Shown: piece by piece, positions 1 to 8,028 of the stretch
Numbering within the stretch: the first letter of the stretch is position 1
How the letters are laid out: each line of letters opens with the position of its first letter
The notes under the pieces: generated by a model
The model's database searches: none
What the model was told of the DNA's origin: nothing
Seen by the model: the letters and a program-made list of their open reading frames with translations, nothing else
Assembly: GCA_034409565.1 (NCBI GenBank)
Contig: DAOUMS010000019.1
Coordinates: 1 to 51,737, forward strand
Direction of reading: 5' to 3'
Source: E44-bin89 sp034409565
GTDB taxonomy: Bacteria; Chloroflexota; Dehalococcoidia; Dehalococcoidales; RBG-16-60-22
Length of the DNA stretch: 51,737 nt
Position numbers and translations under genes: made by a program

Positions 1-153
1 GTCATGATTAAGGGGGAGCTGTGGGGGGCAAAGTCAATTGACGGCGATATTGATGTCGGGGAGATGGTGCTGGTGGTGGAGCAGGACAGTCTGCAACTGA
101 TTGTGCGCCGGGCCGGCAGCTTAAAAGTGCCCGGTGTCGGTACTATACGTTGA
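1..153 (+). CDS. NfeD-like protein, C-terminal end (partial)
   Basis: The window opens inside a reading frame whose last 50 residues end in TGA at 151-153. The visible part (GELWGAKSIDGDIDVGE, then VLVVEQDSLQLIVRR) has the pattern of the small OB-fold domain at the C-terminus of NfeD proteins, with the conserved GELW turn and a hydrophobic VVE...L.V strand pair. NfeD proteins are membrane partners of SPFH/stomatin-like proteins or of a ClpP-class serine protease. The upstream membrane part is outside the window. It converges on ychF, and the two 3' ends overlap by about 11 bp. Assignment rests on this short domain only. Confidence 0.6.
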   Translation, partial: VMIKGELWGAKSIDGDIDVGEMVLVVEQDSLQLIVRRAGSLKVPGVGTIR

Positions 154-1249
154 ATAGGAAGGTGATGACATCGCCGTCCTGGACGACGTACTCTTTACCC
201 TCCAGTCTGAGCAGTCCTTTTTTGCGCGCTTCCGCCAGAGCGCCGCACCGGAGCAGGTCAGCGTAGCCAATGACCTCGGCCCGGATGAACCCCCGTTCCA
301 TGTCAGAGTGAATCTTACCGGCGGCTTTTACGGCGCTGGTGCCGTGCGGAATGGACCAGGCTTTCACCTCGCCGGAGGCGGTGGAGAAAAAGGAGACTAG
401 GCCCAAAAGCTCGTAGGACTGCTTGATGACGCGGTCGAGCCCCGACTCGGTCAGACCAAAGTCGGCGCGGAACTCGGCGGCCGCCGGCTCGTCGAGCTGG
501 CCGAGCTCCATCTCCAGCTTGCCGCAGAGGGCGATGATACGCGACTTCTCCTGGGCATGGCGGGAGTTCAACTCCGCTTCCAGGTCGGCTACCCGGGGCA
601 GCTGTTCTTCACCAATGTTGACCACGCTGAGCAGCGGCTTGGCGGTGAGGAACTGGTAGCCGGTGAGCAGTCGGGCATCGCCGCTGGCCAGCGCCAGCGC
701 CCGTAGGGGTATATCTTTTTCCAGTTCTGCCTTAAGCTTCAGCAAGGTCTCCTGCTCGTGGAGGATGGCCTGGCGCTCCGGCGGCTTGGCGCCTTTCAGG
801 GAATCTTCGATTCTTTCCAGTCGGCGCTCCATGATGGCCAGGTCGGAAAAGACCAGTTCCATGTTCATATTGATGATATCACGCTCAACGTCAAGGCTGC
901 CCTCGGGGTGGGGTACGCTATCATCGGCAAAAGTCCGGACCACGTTAATCAGTGCATCGGCGTTGCTGAGCTGGTTCAGGAGTTCGCCGCCAATACCCTT
1001 GCCGGTGACTAGGCTTTTCACGGAAGCACCGACGTCGATATAGCGCACCTCGGCGGGCACCACGCGTTTTGGCTGCAGCATGTCGGCCAGTGTCTTGAGG
1101 CGCGGCTCGGGGACTTTGGCCACGCCGATATGGGCGGCGAGACCATCGCTGGCAAAGCCTCCGGTCCCGGCCTTACCGGCGGTCAGGGCATTGAAGATGG
1201 TGGTCTTGCCACTTTTGCCCGGCCCGATGATGCCAACATCGATACTCAT
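143..1249 (-). CDS. ychF: Redox-regulated ATPase/GTPase YchF
   Basis: 368 residues, the usual length for the YchF/Ola1 subfamily of Obg-like P-loop NTPases, which bind ribosomes and prefer ATP. The P-loop GPGKSGKT lies at residues 9-16. The switch region (YIDVGASVKSLVTGKGIG) and the long helical arm (about residues 120-185) are present. The G4 position has the family's non-canonical N-x-x-E form (VNIGEE) instead of NKxD. The C-terminus is a TGS domain ending DGDVITFLFNV. It lies 35 bp downstream of a small gene on the same strand, so the two are probably co-transcribed. The ATG start fits the normal MS-x-DVGIIG N-terminus. Confidence 0.95.
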   Translation of the reverse strand: MSIDVGIIGPGKSGKTTIFNALTAGKAGTGGFASDGLAAHIGVAKVPEPRLKTLADMLQPKRVVPAEVRYIDVGASVKSLVTGKGIGGELLNQLSNADALINVVRTFADDSVPHPEGSLDVERDIINMNMELVFSDLAIMERRLERIEDSLKGAKPPERQAILHEQETLLKLKAELEKDIPLRALALASGDARLLTGYQFLTAKPLLSVVNIGEEQLPRVADLEAELNSRHAQEKSRIIALCGKLEMELGQLDEPAAAEFRADFGLTESGLDRVIKQSYELLGLVSFFSTASGEVKAWSIPHGTSAVKAAGKIHSDMERGFIRAEVIGYADLLRCGALAEARKKGLLRLEGKEYVVQDGDVITFLFNV

Positions 1250-1284
1250 CAGTCCAACGGTACGTCAACAGGTGGAAGAGTCGC

Positions 1285-1512
1285 CTACTGCGGGCTCGTC
1301 TTTTTAATCACCTCTCTGGCGAGCTTCAGGGCGAGGTCTCGCTCCTTATTTATCAAATTCTCGTTGGCGGCAATGTCCAGCAGGGCGAGCAAGGACTCAT
1401 GGGTGAAAATCGCCCCCACCTGTTCAATGGCTTTCCGCCTCAGGTCGGCCGGCAGTTTCATATCAGCCGCGATTTCGGCCAGCCTCTTCAGTTCGTCAGG
1501 TCTCTCTGGCAT
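1285..1512 (-). CDS. Small helical protein of unknown function
   Basis: I do not recognise this 75-residue protein. It is predicted to be all-helical, with a leucine/alanine pattern like one or two HEAT-type repeats (LRRKAIEQVGAIF, LLALLDIAANE) and a basic C-terminus. An ATG 24 bp further upstream is in frame, but the ATG at 1512 has an AAGGGG ribosome-binding site about 8 nt upstream and is preferred. It lies just upstream of ychF on the same strand and is divergent from holA, so it is likely the first gene of a two-gene unit with ychF. Confidence 0.6.
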   Translation of the reverse strand: MPERPDELKRLAEIAADMKLPADLRRKAIEQVGAIFTHESLLALLDIAANENLINKERDLALKLAREVIKKTSPQ

Positions 1513-1682
1513 TTGTGCACCCCTTAACTTCAGCAATGTGAACCAGATATCTTTCCGTTGCTATAAAGTCTACTATTTGCGGGATAATTTCTCAATAGGG
1601 TGGTTCAAGTCCAGCGTGATAATCACCCGGGTGTTAGGTTATGGTAGAATGAGGGGGCAAATAATGCCGGAGGCAAGGACTT

Positions 1683-2711
1683 TTGCTCTGCATTCTGTAC
1701 GGCGAAGATGATTTTTCCCGACAGCAGGCGCTCGATGGGATAAAGAGCACCATCGGTGATGAGACGGCCCTGGCCACCAATACCACCGTGCTCGACGCCC
1801 TGCAGGCGACCGTTGACCATCTCCAGGCGGTGACCGGGGCGATGCCCTTCCTCGCCGAGAAACGGCTGGTCATCATTAATGGCCTGCTGGAGCGTTTTGA
1901 GCCCAGGGCCAGGTCCGGACGGCGCAAAAAGAGCGCCGGTGCCTCAAACCGGCAGAACGAATACCAGCCCCTGGCCGACTGTCTGGTCGCCGTGCCGGAG
2001 AGCACCGTGGTGTTGCTGGTGGACGGGAAGATAAGCCATAAGAATCCTTTGCTCGGTGCCCTCTCCGCGAAAGCGCAGGTGAAGTCCTTCCCGCTTTTAA
2101 GGGACGAAAGGAATGATAGAAAGTTAAGCCGGTGGATAGAGAGTCGGGTGGCGGGCCGGGGTGGCAGTATATCCCCTCAGGCAATTACTTTGTTAACAAA
2201 TTACGTGGGCAGCAACCTGTGGATAATGGCCAGCGAGATTGACAAGCTGGTTCTATTCACCGGCGGCCGGCAGATTGAGGCCGATGACGTCAAACGGGTG
2301 GTGAGTTACGTTCAGGAAGCCCGCGTCTTTGACCTGGTGGATGCTATTCTTGAGTTCCGGGGAGGGGTGGCGGAAAAGCTGGCCGAGCAGCTAATGCAGA
2401 GGGGGGCATCGCCGGCCTATCTTCTGGTCATGCTGACCAGGCAGGCGCGGTTGATTGTCCGCGTCAAGGAACTGAAAAGTCAGCGCCGGTCTGAAGCGGA
2501 AATCATGGACCGGCTGGAAATGGCCTCGCCGTTTGTACTGCGCCGGACACTGGAGCAGGCCGGCCGTTATTCGATGGCGCGGCTGAAAGAGGTATATCAC
2601 CGCCTTTTGCAGACTGACCTAGCGATTAAGACGGGCAGATATAACGCCGACCTTGCCCTGAATATACTTATCGCCGAGTTGTGTCAGGGAACAGGGGTGC
2701 CGGCAACTTAG
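1683..2711 (+). CDS. holA: DNA polymerase III subunit delta
   Basis: 342 residues; the delta subunit of the clamp loader, which opens the beta sliding clamp during replication. The N-terminus ILYGEDDFSRQQALDGI matches the family start (YG-x-D-x-F), and the body follows the AAA+-like fold without a functional Walker A. The middle carries the conserved run TLLTNYVGSNLWIMASEIDKLVLF, then the helical collar domain with the family's alternating R/L pattern. Translation probably begins at a TTG at 1683, with GGAGG about 9 nt upstream. It is followed by an 81-bp gap with its own promoter for alaS, so it may be monocistronic. Confidence 0.9.
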   Translation: MLCILYGEDDFSRQQALDGIKSTIGDETALATNTTVLDALQATVDHLQAVTGAMPFLAEKRLVIINGLLERFEPRARSGRRKKSAGASNRQNEYQPLADCLVAVPESTVVLLVDGKISHKNPLLGALSAKAQVKSFPLLRDERNDRKLSRWIESRVAGRGGSISPQAITLLTNYVGSNLWIMASEIDKLVLFTGGRQIEADDVKRVVSYVQEARVFDLVDAILEFRGGVAEKLAEQLMQRGASPAYLLVMLTRQARLIVRVKELKSQRRSEAEIMDRLEMASPFVLRRTLEQAGRYSMARLKEVYHRLLQTDLAIKTGRYNADLALNILIAELCQGTGVPAT

Positions 2712-2718
2712 CCTTCGT

Positions 2719-2748
2719 TTGACAGCTACCGTGTCTTACGCCTAAAAT
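2719..2748 (+). promoter_or_regulatory. Sigma-70-type promoter upstream of alaS
   Basis: TTGACA at 2719-2724 and TAAAAT at 2743-2748 are separated by 18 bp. It lies in the holA-alaS gap, 44 bp before the alaS ATG. The match is 6/6 at -35 and 5/6 at -10. No T-box leader elements were recognised in the short leader. Confidence 0.6.
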
Positions 2749-2792
2749 CAGATAACTAATCGTTCGTTCGGTTCTTATATCAGGAGCTATCA

Positions 2793-5423
2793 ATGACCAG
2801 CGATGAGTTAAGAAACGCATATCTGGATTTTTTTGCCGGGAAAAGGCATCATATCATTCCCAGCGCCTCGCTCATCCCGCACGGCGACCCCACCCTCCTT
2901 TTCACCAGTGCCGGCATGGTGCAGTTCAAGGACTACTTTCTGGGCCGGGCCGTCCCGGCCAACCCCCGACTGGCCTCGTGCCAGAAGTGTTTCCGCATGA
3001 CCGATATTGAGTCGGTCGGCGATGCCAGCCACCTTACCTTTTTCGAGATGCTGGGCAATTTCAGCATTGGCGATTACTTCAAGAAAGAGGCCATTGCCTG
3101 GGCCTGGGAGTTTGTTACCGAGCGGCTGAAGCTGCCCCCGGAGCGGCTCTGGGTAACTATCTACCTAGATGATGACGAGTCCTTTCAGTACTGGAAGGAC
3201 ATTGGCGTACCGGAGGAAAGAATACTGAGGTTTGGTGAGGAGGACAACTTCTGGGGCCCGGCGGGCGACACGGGACCGTGTGGTCCGTGCAGTGAACTGC
3301 ACTACGACTTTGGTGAGGCCGCTGGCTGCGGCAAACCCGACTGTAAGCCGAACTGCGAGTGCGGTCGGTTTTCCGAAATCTGGAACCTGGTCTTTACCCA
3401 GTATGACCAGGACGAGAACGGGAAGAGGACCCCGCTGCCCAAAACAAACATTGACACTGGCATGGGACTGGAAAGAACGGTGGCGGCGATTACGGGTAAG
3501 ACTTCGGTGTATGAGACGGAGCTATTTGCCCCGTTGCTGGAGCGCGTGTCATGGCTATGCGGGAAGAAGTACGGAGTTGATAAAGAGACTGATGTTGCCA
3601 TGAGGGTGGTTGCCGAGCATGGCCGTGGCATTACCTTTCTCATCGGTGATGGTGTTATTCCCAGCAACGAGGGGAGGGGATACGTCCTGCGGAGACTGCT
3701 GCGGCGGGCCGCCCTGTTTGGTCGCCGGCTAGGGCTGGACAGGCCGTTTCTTACCGAAATAGCTAGGGAGGCCGTTGGCCTTATGGGGCATATATATCCG
3801 GAGATAGAACAGCGTCAGGACTTCATCCTCAAGCTCATTGAGGTCGAGGAGACGAGGTTCGAGGAAACACTCAGCACCGGCCTGGAGCTGCTTGACGGTA
3901 TCACCGCTGACCTGGCGAAAAAGGGGAAAAGTGAAATCTCGGGGAAACAGGCGTTCAAACTTTACGATACCCACGGTTTTCCCGTGGAGATTACGCGGGA
4001 GATTGCCCGTGAGCATGGCGTCACCGTGGATGAGGTCGGCTTTGAGCAGGAGATGGAAAAGCAGCGGGAGAGGGCCAGAAAGGCAGAACTGTTGGCTTCC
4101 GGCAAGAAAGCGGTATCTGAGATGGCCGCGCTCTCGCGTTCTTACGAGACCACGCCGTTTATCGGCTACCATGAATTAAAACACAAATCAGTGATTATAG
4201 ATTCACTGGTTGACGGCAAGCCCATTGATTCCGTTAAGAAGGGACAGAAGGCCAGCCTGGTTCTGGAGACAACGCCTTTCTACGGGGAGATGGGTGGTCA
4301 GGTTGGCGATGCTGGACAGATTAAGGGCCAGTCCGGGCAGTTCATGGTGACCGATACCATCCGGGTTCCGCCGGACATCATCGTGCACCAGGGGAAGGTT
4401 GCCGAGGGCAGCCTGGCGGTAGGTGATGAGGTCGAGGCCGAGGTTGATGAGGCCAGGCGTCTGGACATTGCCCGCAACCATACGGCCACCCACCTGCTCC
4501 AGCACGCTTTGCGCAGCGTCCTCGGCGAGCACGTGCAGCAGAGAGGCTCGCTAGTGGCGCCGGATTCTTTCCGCTTTGATTTTTCCCATCTGAACGCCAT
4601 GCTGCGGGAAGAAATAGAGTCGGTGCAGCACCTGGTCAACGAGAAAATCCGCCAGAACCTGCGCGTTTACGATGAGGAATTGCCCTACAAGCAGGCGATT
4701 GCCGAGGGCGTTATCGCCCTTTTCGATGAGAAATACGGCGACGTCGTAAGGGTGCTGCGCATCGGCGAACCGCCAATCAGCTCGGAGCTTTGCGGCGGCA
4801 CGCATGTCAGTTCAACCGGGGAAATCGGTTTCTTCCAGATTATGGCCGAGAGCAGCATCGGTGCCGGGCTGCGCCGCATTGAGGCGGTGACGGGCAGGGG
4901 GGCGGAGGCATTTGTGCACAAGCGTTTTGCCAGCCTGGAACATATTGCCCATTATCTTCATATTCTACCGGGTGAGGTAGAGTCAAAGGTAATTGAGCTT
5001 GCCACCGATAGTGATACCGAGCGCAGAAACAGAGAGGCACTGGAGAGGGAACTGGCTAAATCAAGGATTGGCGCCCTGCTCGACCAGGTTGAGGAGATAA
5101 ACGGGGTAAAGGTGCTCGTGGCCAGGGTGCCCCAATCACGGATAGAGATACTGCGGGAAATGGCCGACTTCATCCGCGATAAGCTCAAGAGCGTCATCCT
5201 GGTGCTGGGTACCATCTCTGAAGGAAGGCCGATATTCCTGGCCGCCGTAACTCAAGACCTGGTTGCCCGGGGCTATGATGCCGGCAAGCTCGTAAAAGAG
5301 GTGGCCAAGGTGGCCGGCGGTGGTGGCGGCGGCAAGCCGAATCTGGCCCAGGCCGGCGGCAAGCACAAGGATAAGCTGGACGAGGCCCTCCGCCTGGCTA
5401 AAAATCTGATTCAGAGCAGCTAG
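2793..5423 (+). CDS. alaS: Alanine-tRNA ligase
   Basis: 876 residues, full family length. Class II catalytic core at about 1-250 (FFAGKRHHIIPSASL, then TSAGMVQFKDYF, RMTDIESVGDASHLTFFEMLGNF in family order). The editing domain has the zinc-ligand motifs HTATHLL (about residue 564) and CGGTH (about residue 667), which hydrolyse Ser- or Gly-charged tRNA-Ala. The C-Ala domain ends in the glycine-rich GGGGGGKPNLAQAGG. Start ATG has GGAG 8 nt upstream. ruvX follows 11 bp downstream; the alaS-ruvX pair recurs in many bacteria and is probably one transcript. Confidence 0.97.
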   Translation: MTSDELRNAYLDFFAGKRHHIIPSASLIPHGDPTLLFTSAGMVQFKDYFLGRAVPANPRLASCQKCFRMTDIESVGDASHLTFFEMLGNFSIGDYFKKEAIAWAWEFVTERLKLPPERLWVTIYLDDDESFQYWKDIGVPEERILRFGEEDNFWGPAGDTGPCGPCSELHYDFGEAAGCGKPDCKPNCECGRFSEIWNLVFTQYDQDENGKRTPLPKTNIDTGMGLERTVAAITGKTSVYETELFAPLLERVSWLCGKKYGVDKETDVAMRVVAEHGRGITFLIGDGVIPSNEGRGYVLRRLLRRAALFGRRLGLDRPFLTEIAREAVGLMGHIYPEIEQRQDFILKLIEVEETRFEETLSTGLELLDGITADLAKKGKSEISGKQAFKLYDTHGFPVEITREIAREHGVTVDEVGFEQEMEKQRERARKAELLASGKKAVSEMAALSRSYETTPFIGYHELKHKSVIIDSLVDGKPIDSVKKGQKASLVLETTPFYGEMGGQVGDAGQIKGQSGQFMVTDTIRVPPDIIVHQGKVAEGSLAVGDEVEAEVDEARRLDIARNHTATHLLQHALRSVLGEHVQQRGSLVAPDSFRFDFSHLNAMLREEIESVQHLVNEKIRQNLRVYDEELPYKQAIAEGVIALFDEKYGDVVRVLRIGEPPISSELCGGTHVSSTGEIGFFQIMAESSIGAGLRRIEAVTGRGAEAFVHKRFASLEHIAHYLHILPGEVESKVIELATDSDTERRNREALERELAKSRIGALLDQVEEINGVKVLVARVPQSRIEILREMADFIRDKLKSVILVLGTISEGRPIFLAAVTQDLVARGYDAGKLVKEVAKVAGGGGGGKPNLAQAGGKHKDKLDEALRLAKNLIQSS

Positions 5424-5434
5424 TTGCTGCGGAG

Positions 5435-5848
5435 GTGGTAAAGACGCGCAGCCTGGGTTTGGATATCGGCGACCGCAGAATCGGAGTGGCCATGAGCGAC
5501 CCCCAGGGTATACTGGCCAGTCCGCTCACCATCATTGACCGCACTGACGAGCCGTCGGACATCAACGCTATTCTGGCTATCGTTGAGCAGAACGAGGTAG
5601 GCGTGGTTATTGCTGGCCTGCCGCTTTCCCTGAGAGGTGACATCGGTCCGCAGGCGGAGAAAGTCAGCCGTTTTATCCGGGAGTTAAGTAAGCACACCAA
5701 AGTACCCGTTGAGTTCCGGGATGAACGCCTGACCACTGTATCGGCGCAGAGGTTAATGAGGACGCTCGGGAAACCTCGAAGAGCCAGAGATGACGCCGTG
5801 GCCGCGGCTCTAATTCTGCAGGAATATCTTGATGAGAGAATAGCCTAG
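5435..5848 (+). CDS. ruvX: Pre-16S rRNA nuclease RuvX/YqgF
   Basis: 137 residues, an RNase H-fold nuclease of the YqgF family that helps mature the 16S rRNA 5' end. Seen: N-terminal LGLDIGDRRIGVA with the first catalytic Asp, central VVIAGLPLSLRGD, then FRDERLTTVSAQR and the C-terminal DDAVAAALILQEYL carrying the remaining acidic residues. GTG at 5435 is the only reasonable start upstream of LGLDIG, but GGAGG at 5431-5435 overlaps it, so initiation spacing is odd. It is the last gene of the alaS unit; a new promoter begins 4 bp after its stop. Confidence 0.92.
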   Translation: MVKTRSLGLDIGDRRIGVAMSDPQGILASPLTIIDRTDEPSDINAILAIVEQNEVGVVIAGLPLSLRGDIGPQAEKVSRFIRELSKHTKVPVEFRDERLTTVSAQRLMRTLGKPRRARDDAVAAALILQEYLDERIA

Positions 5849-5851
5849 GGA

Positions 5852-5880
5852 TTGACAAAGAATTTTTTTCCTATTATAAT
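5852..5880 (+). promoter_or_regulatory. Perfect consensus sigma-70 promoter
   Basis: TTGACA (5852-5857), exactly 17 bp, then TATAAT (5875-5880): a 12/12 match at optimal spacing, in an A/T-rich stretch. Predicted transcription start is near 5887, 25 bp before the HTH gene, so it probably drives that gene and the two surface-protein genes behind it. It should be very strong unless repressed; the HTH product is an obvious candidate for autoregulation (inference). Confidence 0.8.
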
Positions 5881-5911
5881 TGTTTTGACAAAGTAATATT
5901 AAACATGACTG

Positions 5912-6118
5912 ATGGCACCTTTTGATAACTATTATAATGTGATAGAGGCCAGCCACCGGCTCAAGATTCATCCTGAGACGGTCAAGAGACTGTGCCGACA
6001 GGGAGATATACCAGCGATTAAGATTCACAATACCTGGCTAATCAGCGGGGATATTCTGGACAATTTTGCCGGGACCTATGATTCCAGGCGCGGTGCCAGG
6101 AAAAGACTGATAGGGTGA
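5912..6118 (+). CDS. Small MerR/excisionase-type HTH DNA-binding protein
   Basis: 68 residues. Residues 7-48 (NVIEASHRLKIHPETVKRLC, then GDIPAIKIHNTWLI) have the winged-helix pattern of the HTH_17/excisionase family: a helix-turn-helix followed by a small wing that reads ..IPA.K....W.I. The tail is basic (SRRGARKRLIG). Stand-alone proteins of this type act as local transcription factors or as excisionases. No recombinase is adjacent, so a regulatory role for its own promoter or the surface genes that start 46 bp later is more likely. No good ribosome-binding site is visible; the leader is only about 25 nt. Confidence 0.75.
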   Translation: MAPFDNYYNVIEASHRLKIHPETVKRLCRQGDIPAIKIHNTWLISGDILDNFAGTYDSRRGARKRLIG

Positions 6119-6164
6119 AGGAGAACGGAGGGACATTCTAGCCGCAGGGAGGATTGATTGGCCG

Positions 6165-7997
6165 ATGAAGTACGGTAGAATCTTCCGAAGCACAACGGTA
6201 GTCCTTTTACTGGCGTGGTGGCTGGTGGGGTTATCCGGCACACCGGTCATGGCGGCACCGCAGATTAACCTGTTGCCTGACTCCGGTGCGGTGGGAACCA
6301 AGATTACCATTTCCGGAGAAAACTTTGATTCTTACAAGGGGGATGAGATACGTATCTATTTTGGTAACGAGGAAATCAATGCCAGCCCGATAGTTATCCC
6401 GCAAACGGGCAGTTTTCAGTTTGATTTTAATATCCCCGAAGATGCCGAGCCGGGAGAACATACTTTCCGGTTGAGGAGTGAACTGGGCTCAACGGTGGCG
6501 CTGAACACCTTTACCGTTCTGGACCCTGAAATCAGCCTGAGCAACCGGTCGGGCTCGGTGGGCAGCAAGCTGGTGGTGGACGGTGAAGGCTTTTGCGCGG
6601 AGAAGATGGTGACCATATATTATGATAGGAAGGTACTTGGCACGGTGACGGCGTCATCAAACGGCGAATTCAGTTACAGCTTTAGTATACCAGAAAGCAC
6701 TGCCGGAGAACATGCCATTGTCGCTGAAAATGAGGAGGATAATTACGACGGGGTTAAGTTCACGGTAACTCCTCTGATTACCCTGAATCAAGCTACGGGA
6801 GCGGTGGGGAGCATCCTGGCAATTAGCGGCAACGGCTTTGCTTCGAAGAGCGATGTGTCCATTTTCTTCCGGTACGATGAAGTTGCCTATGCCAAGACGG
6901 ATGAATCCGGCACTTTTGAAACCGCCTCTTTCAACGTACCACAGACACCTCCGGGCACGTACGATGTCACGGTCAAAGATGAAGACGGGAACACGGTAAA
7001 ATACGAATTTACCATCATCGCTGGCGCCAGTGTGGACCAAGCCGTAGCCAACGTTGGCAGTGAACTCACCATCAGCGGCACTGGCTTTGAGGTCAATGGG
7101 GAGATAGGTCTTGAATTTGATGGCGTGGCGGTGGCCACCATCGCGGCTGATAGCAGCGGAGCGTTTCAGGTTGCTTTCAAAGTGCCGGCCAAGCCGCATG
7201 GGGAACATGTTATCACCGTCAGTGACGGCGTAAATACCAGGCAGATTGTCTTTGAAATAGAATCGGAGGCACCTTCGGTGCCAGTACCGGTGTTGCCGGC
7301 TGATAAAAGCGAGGCGAGAGCCGCGACTTATTTCGATTGGGAGGATGTTGCCGACCCGAGTTCGCCGGTAAACTACCGGTTACAGATAGCGTCTGATGGC
7401 GGTTTTGCGGTCGTTATTATGGAAAAAACTCTGACCGCATCCGAATACAGGTTGAGTGAGGCAGAAGCACTGGCCGCGATGACCGCGGACTCACCCTATT
7501 ACTGGAGGTTAAAGGCGATTGACGGGGCGGAAAATGAGAGCGAGTGGTCTGCACCAAGGTCGTTTTTGGTGCTGGCACCACCGGCACCGTCGCTCTTTTT
7601 ACCGGAAAATGACAGCCAGGCGGAGGCCGAGGTATATTTTAACTGGGATGACGTCACCAGCTCGAGCCCGCCCGTAAAGTATCATCTGCAGATTGCTTCA
7701 GATAAAGGTTTTACCAAGCTGGTGATGGAAAAAGAAGGGATGGCTGAGTCCGAGTACACCGTAACGGAAGATGAGAAACTGGCGGCGGTGAAGAAAGACG
7801 CCCCCTATTACTGGCGAGTAAGAGCCGTTGATGCGGCCGGCAATAAAGGTAAATGGTCTGCACCTGGTTCATTTTATGTGGGCTTCTATCTGGCATTGCC
7901 AAGCTGGGTGCTCTATGTACTCATTGCCTGTGGAGCGATAATAATTGGCTTTCTGGCCTTCTGGCTGGGCAGAAGAGCCGCCTTCAGCCAGTCATAG
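6165..7997 (+). CDS. Secreted, C-terminally anchored IPT/TIG-like repeat surface protein
   Basis: 610 residues. A signal peptide (about 1-30, KYGRIFRS then a hydrophobic LLLAWWLVGLSG stretch, cleaved near VMA-AP) is followed by four Ig-like IPT/TIG-type repeats (about 32-118, 119-200, 201-283, 284-364), each with a G.VG..L.ISG.GF opening. Two fibronectin-III-like modules follow (about 366-465 and 467-570), each with F.W.DV...S.PV.Y.LQIAS and PYYWR.RA.D. A single transmembrane helix (about 578-600) and a short tail GRRAAFSQS end the protein. Expected at the cell envelope facing outward. AGGGAGGA lies 11 nt before the ATG. Paralogue of the next gene. Confidence 0.8.
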   Translation: MKYGRIFRSTTVVLLLAWWLVGLSGTPVMAAPQINLLPDSGAVGTKITISGENFDSYKGDEIRIYFGNEEINASPIVIPQTGSFQFDFNIPEDAEPGEHTFRLRSELGSTVALNTFTVLDPEISLSNRSGSVGSKLVVDGEGFCAEKMVTIYYDRKVLGTVTASSNGEFSYSFSIPESTAGEHAIVAENEEDNYDGVKFTVTPLITLNQATGAVGSILAISGNGFASKSDVSIFFRYDEVAYAKTDESGTFETASFNVPQTPPGTYDVTVKDEDGNTVKYEFTIIAGASVDQAVANVGSELTISGTGFEVNGEIGLEFDGVAVATIAADSSGAFQVAFKVPAKPHGEHVITVSDGVNTRQIVFEIESEAPSVPVPVLPADKSEARAATYFDWEDVADPSSPVNYRLQIASDGGFAVVIMEKTLTASEYRLSEAEALAAMTADSPYYWRLKAIDGAENESEWSAPRSFLVLAPPAPSLFLPENDSQAEAEVYFNWDDVTSSSPPVKYHLQIASDKGFTKLVMEKEGMAESEYTVTEDEKLAAVKKDAPYYWRVRAVDAAGNKGKWSAPGSFYVGFYLALPSWVLYVLIACGAIIIGFLAFWLGRRAAFSQS

Positions 7998-8028
7998 CGA
8001 AACTGAAACTAATTTGGGAGGCGATGCA

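Noticed and set aside
1590..1630. tRNA T-arm-like sequence GGTTCAAGTCC
   Set aside because: No acceptor, D or anticodon arms can be built around it.
5933..5938. Second TATAAT box
   Set aside because: It lies inside the coding sequence of the HTH gene (Tyr-Tyr-Asn codons) and has no properly spaced -35 box.
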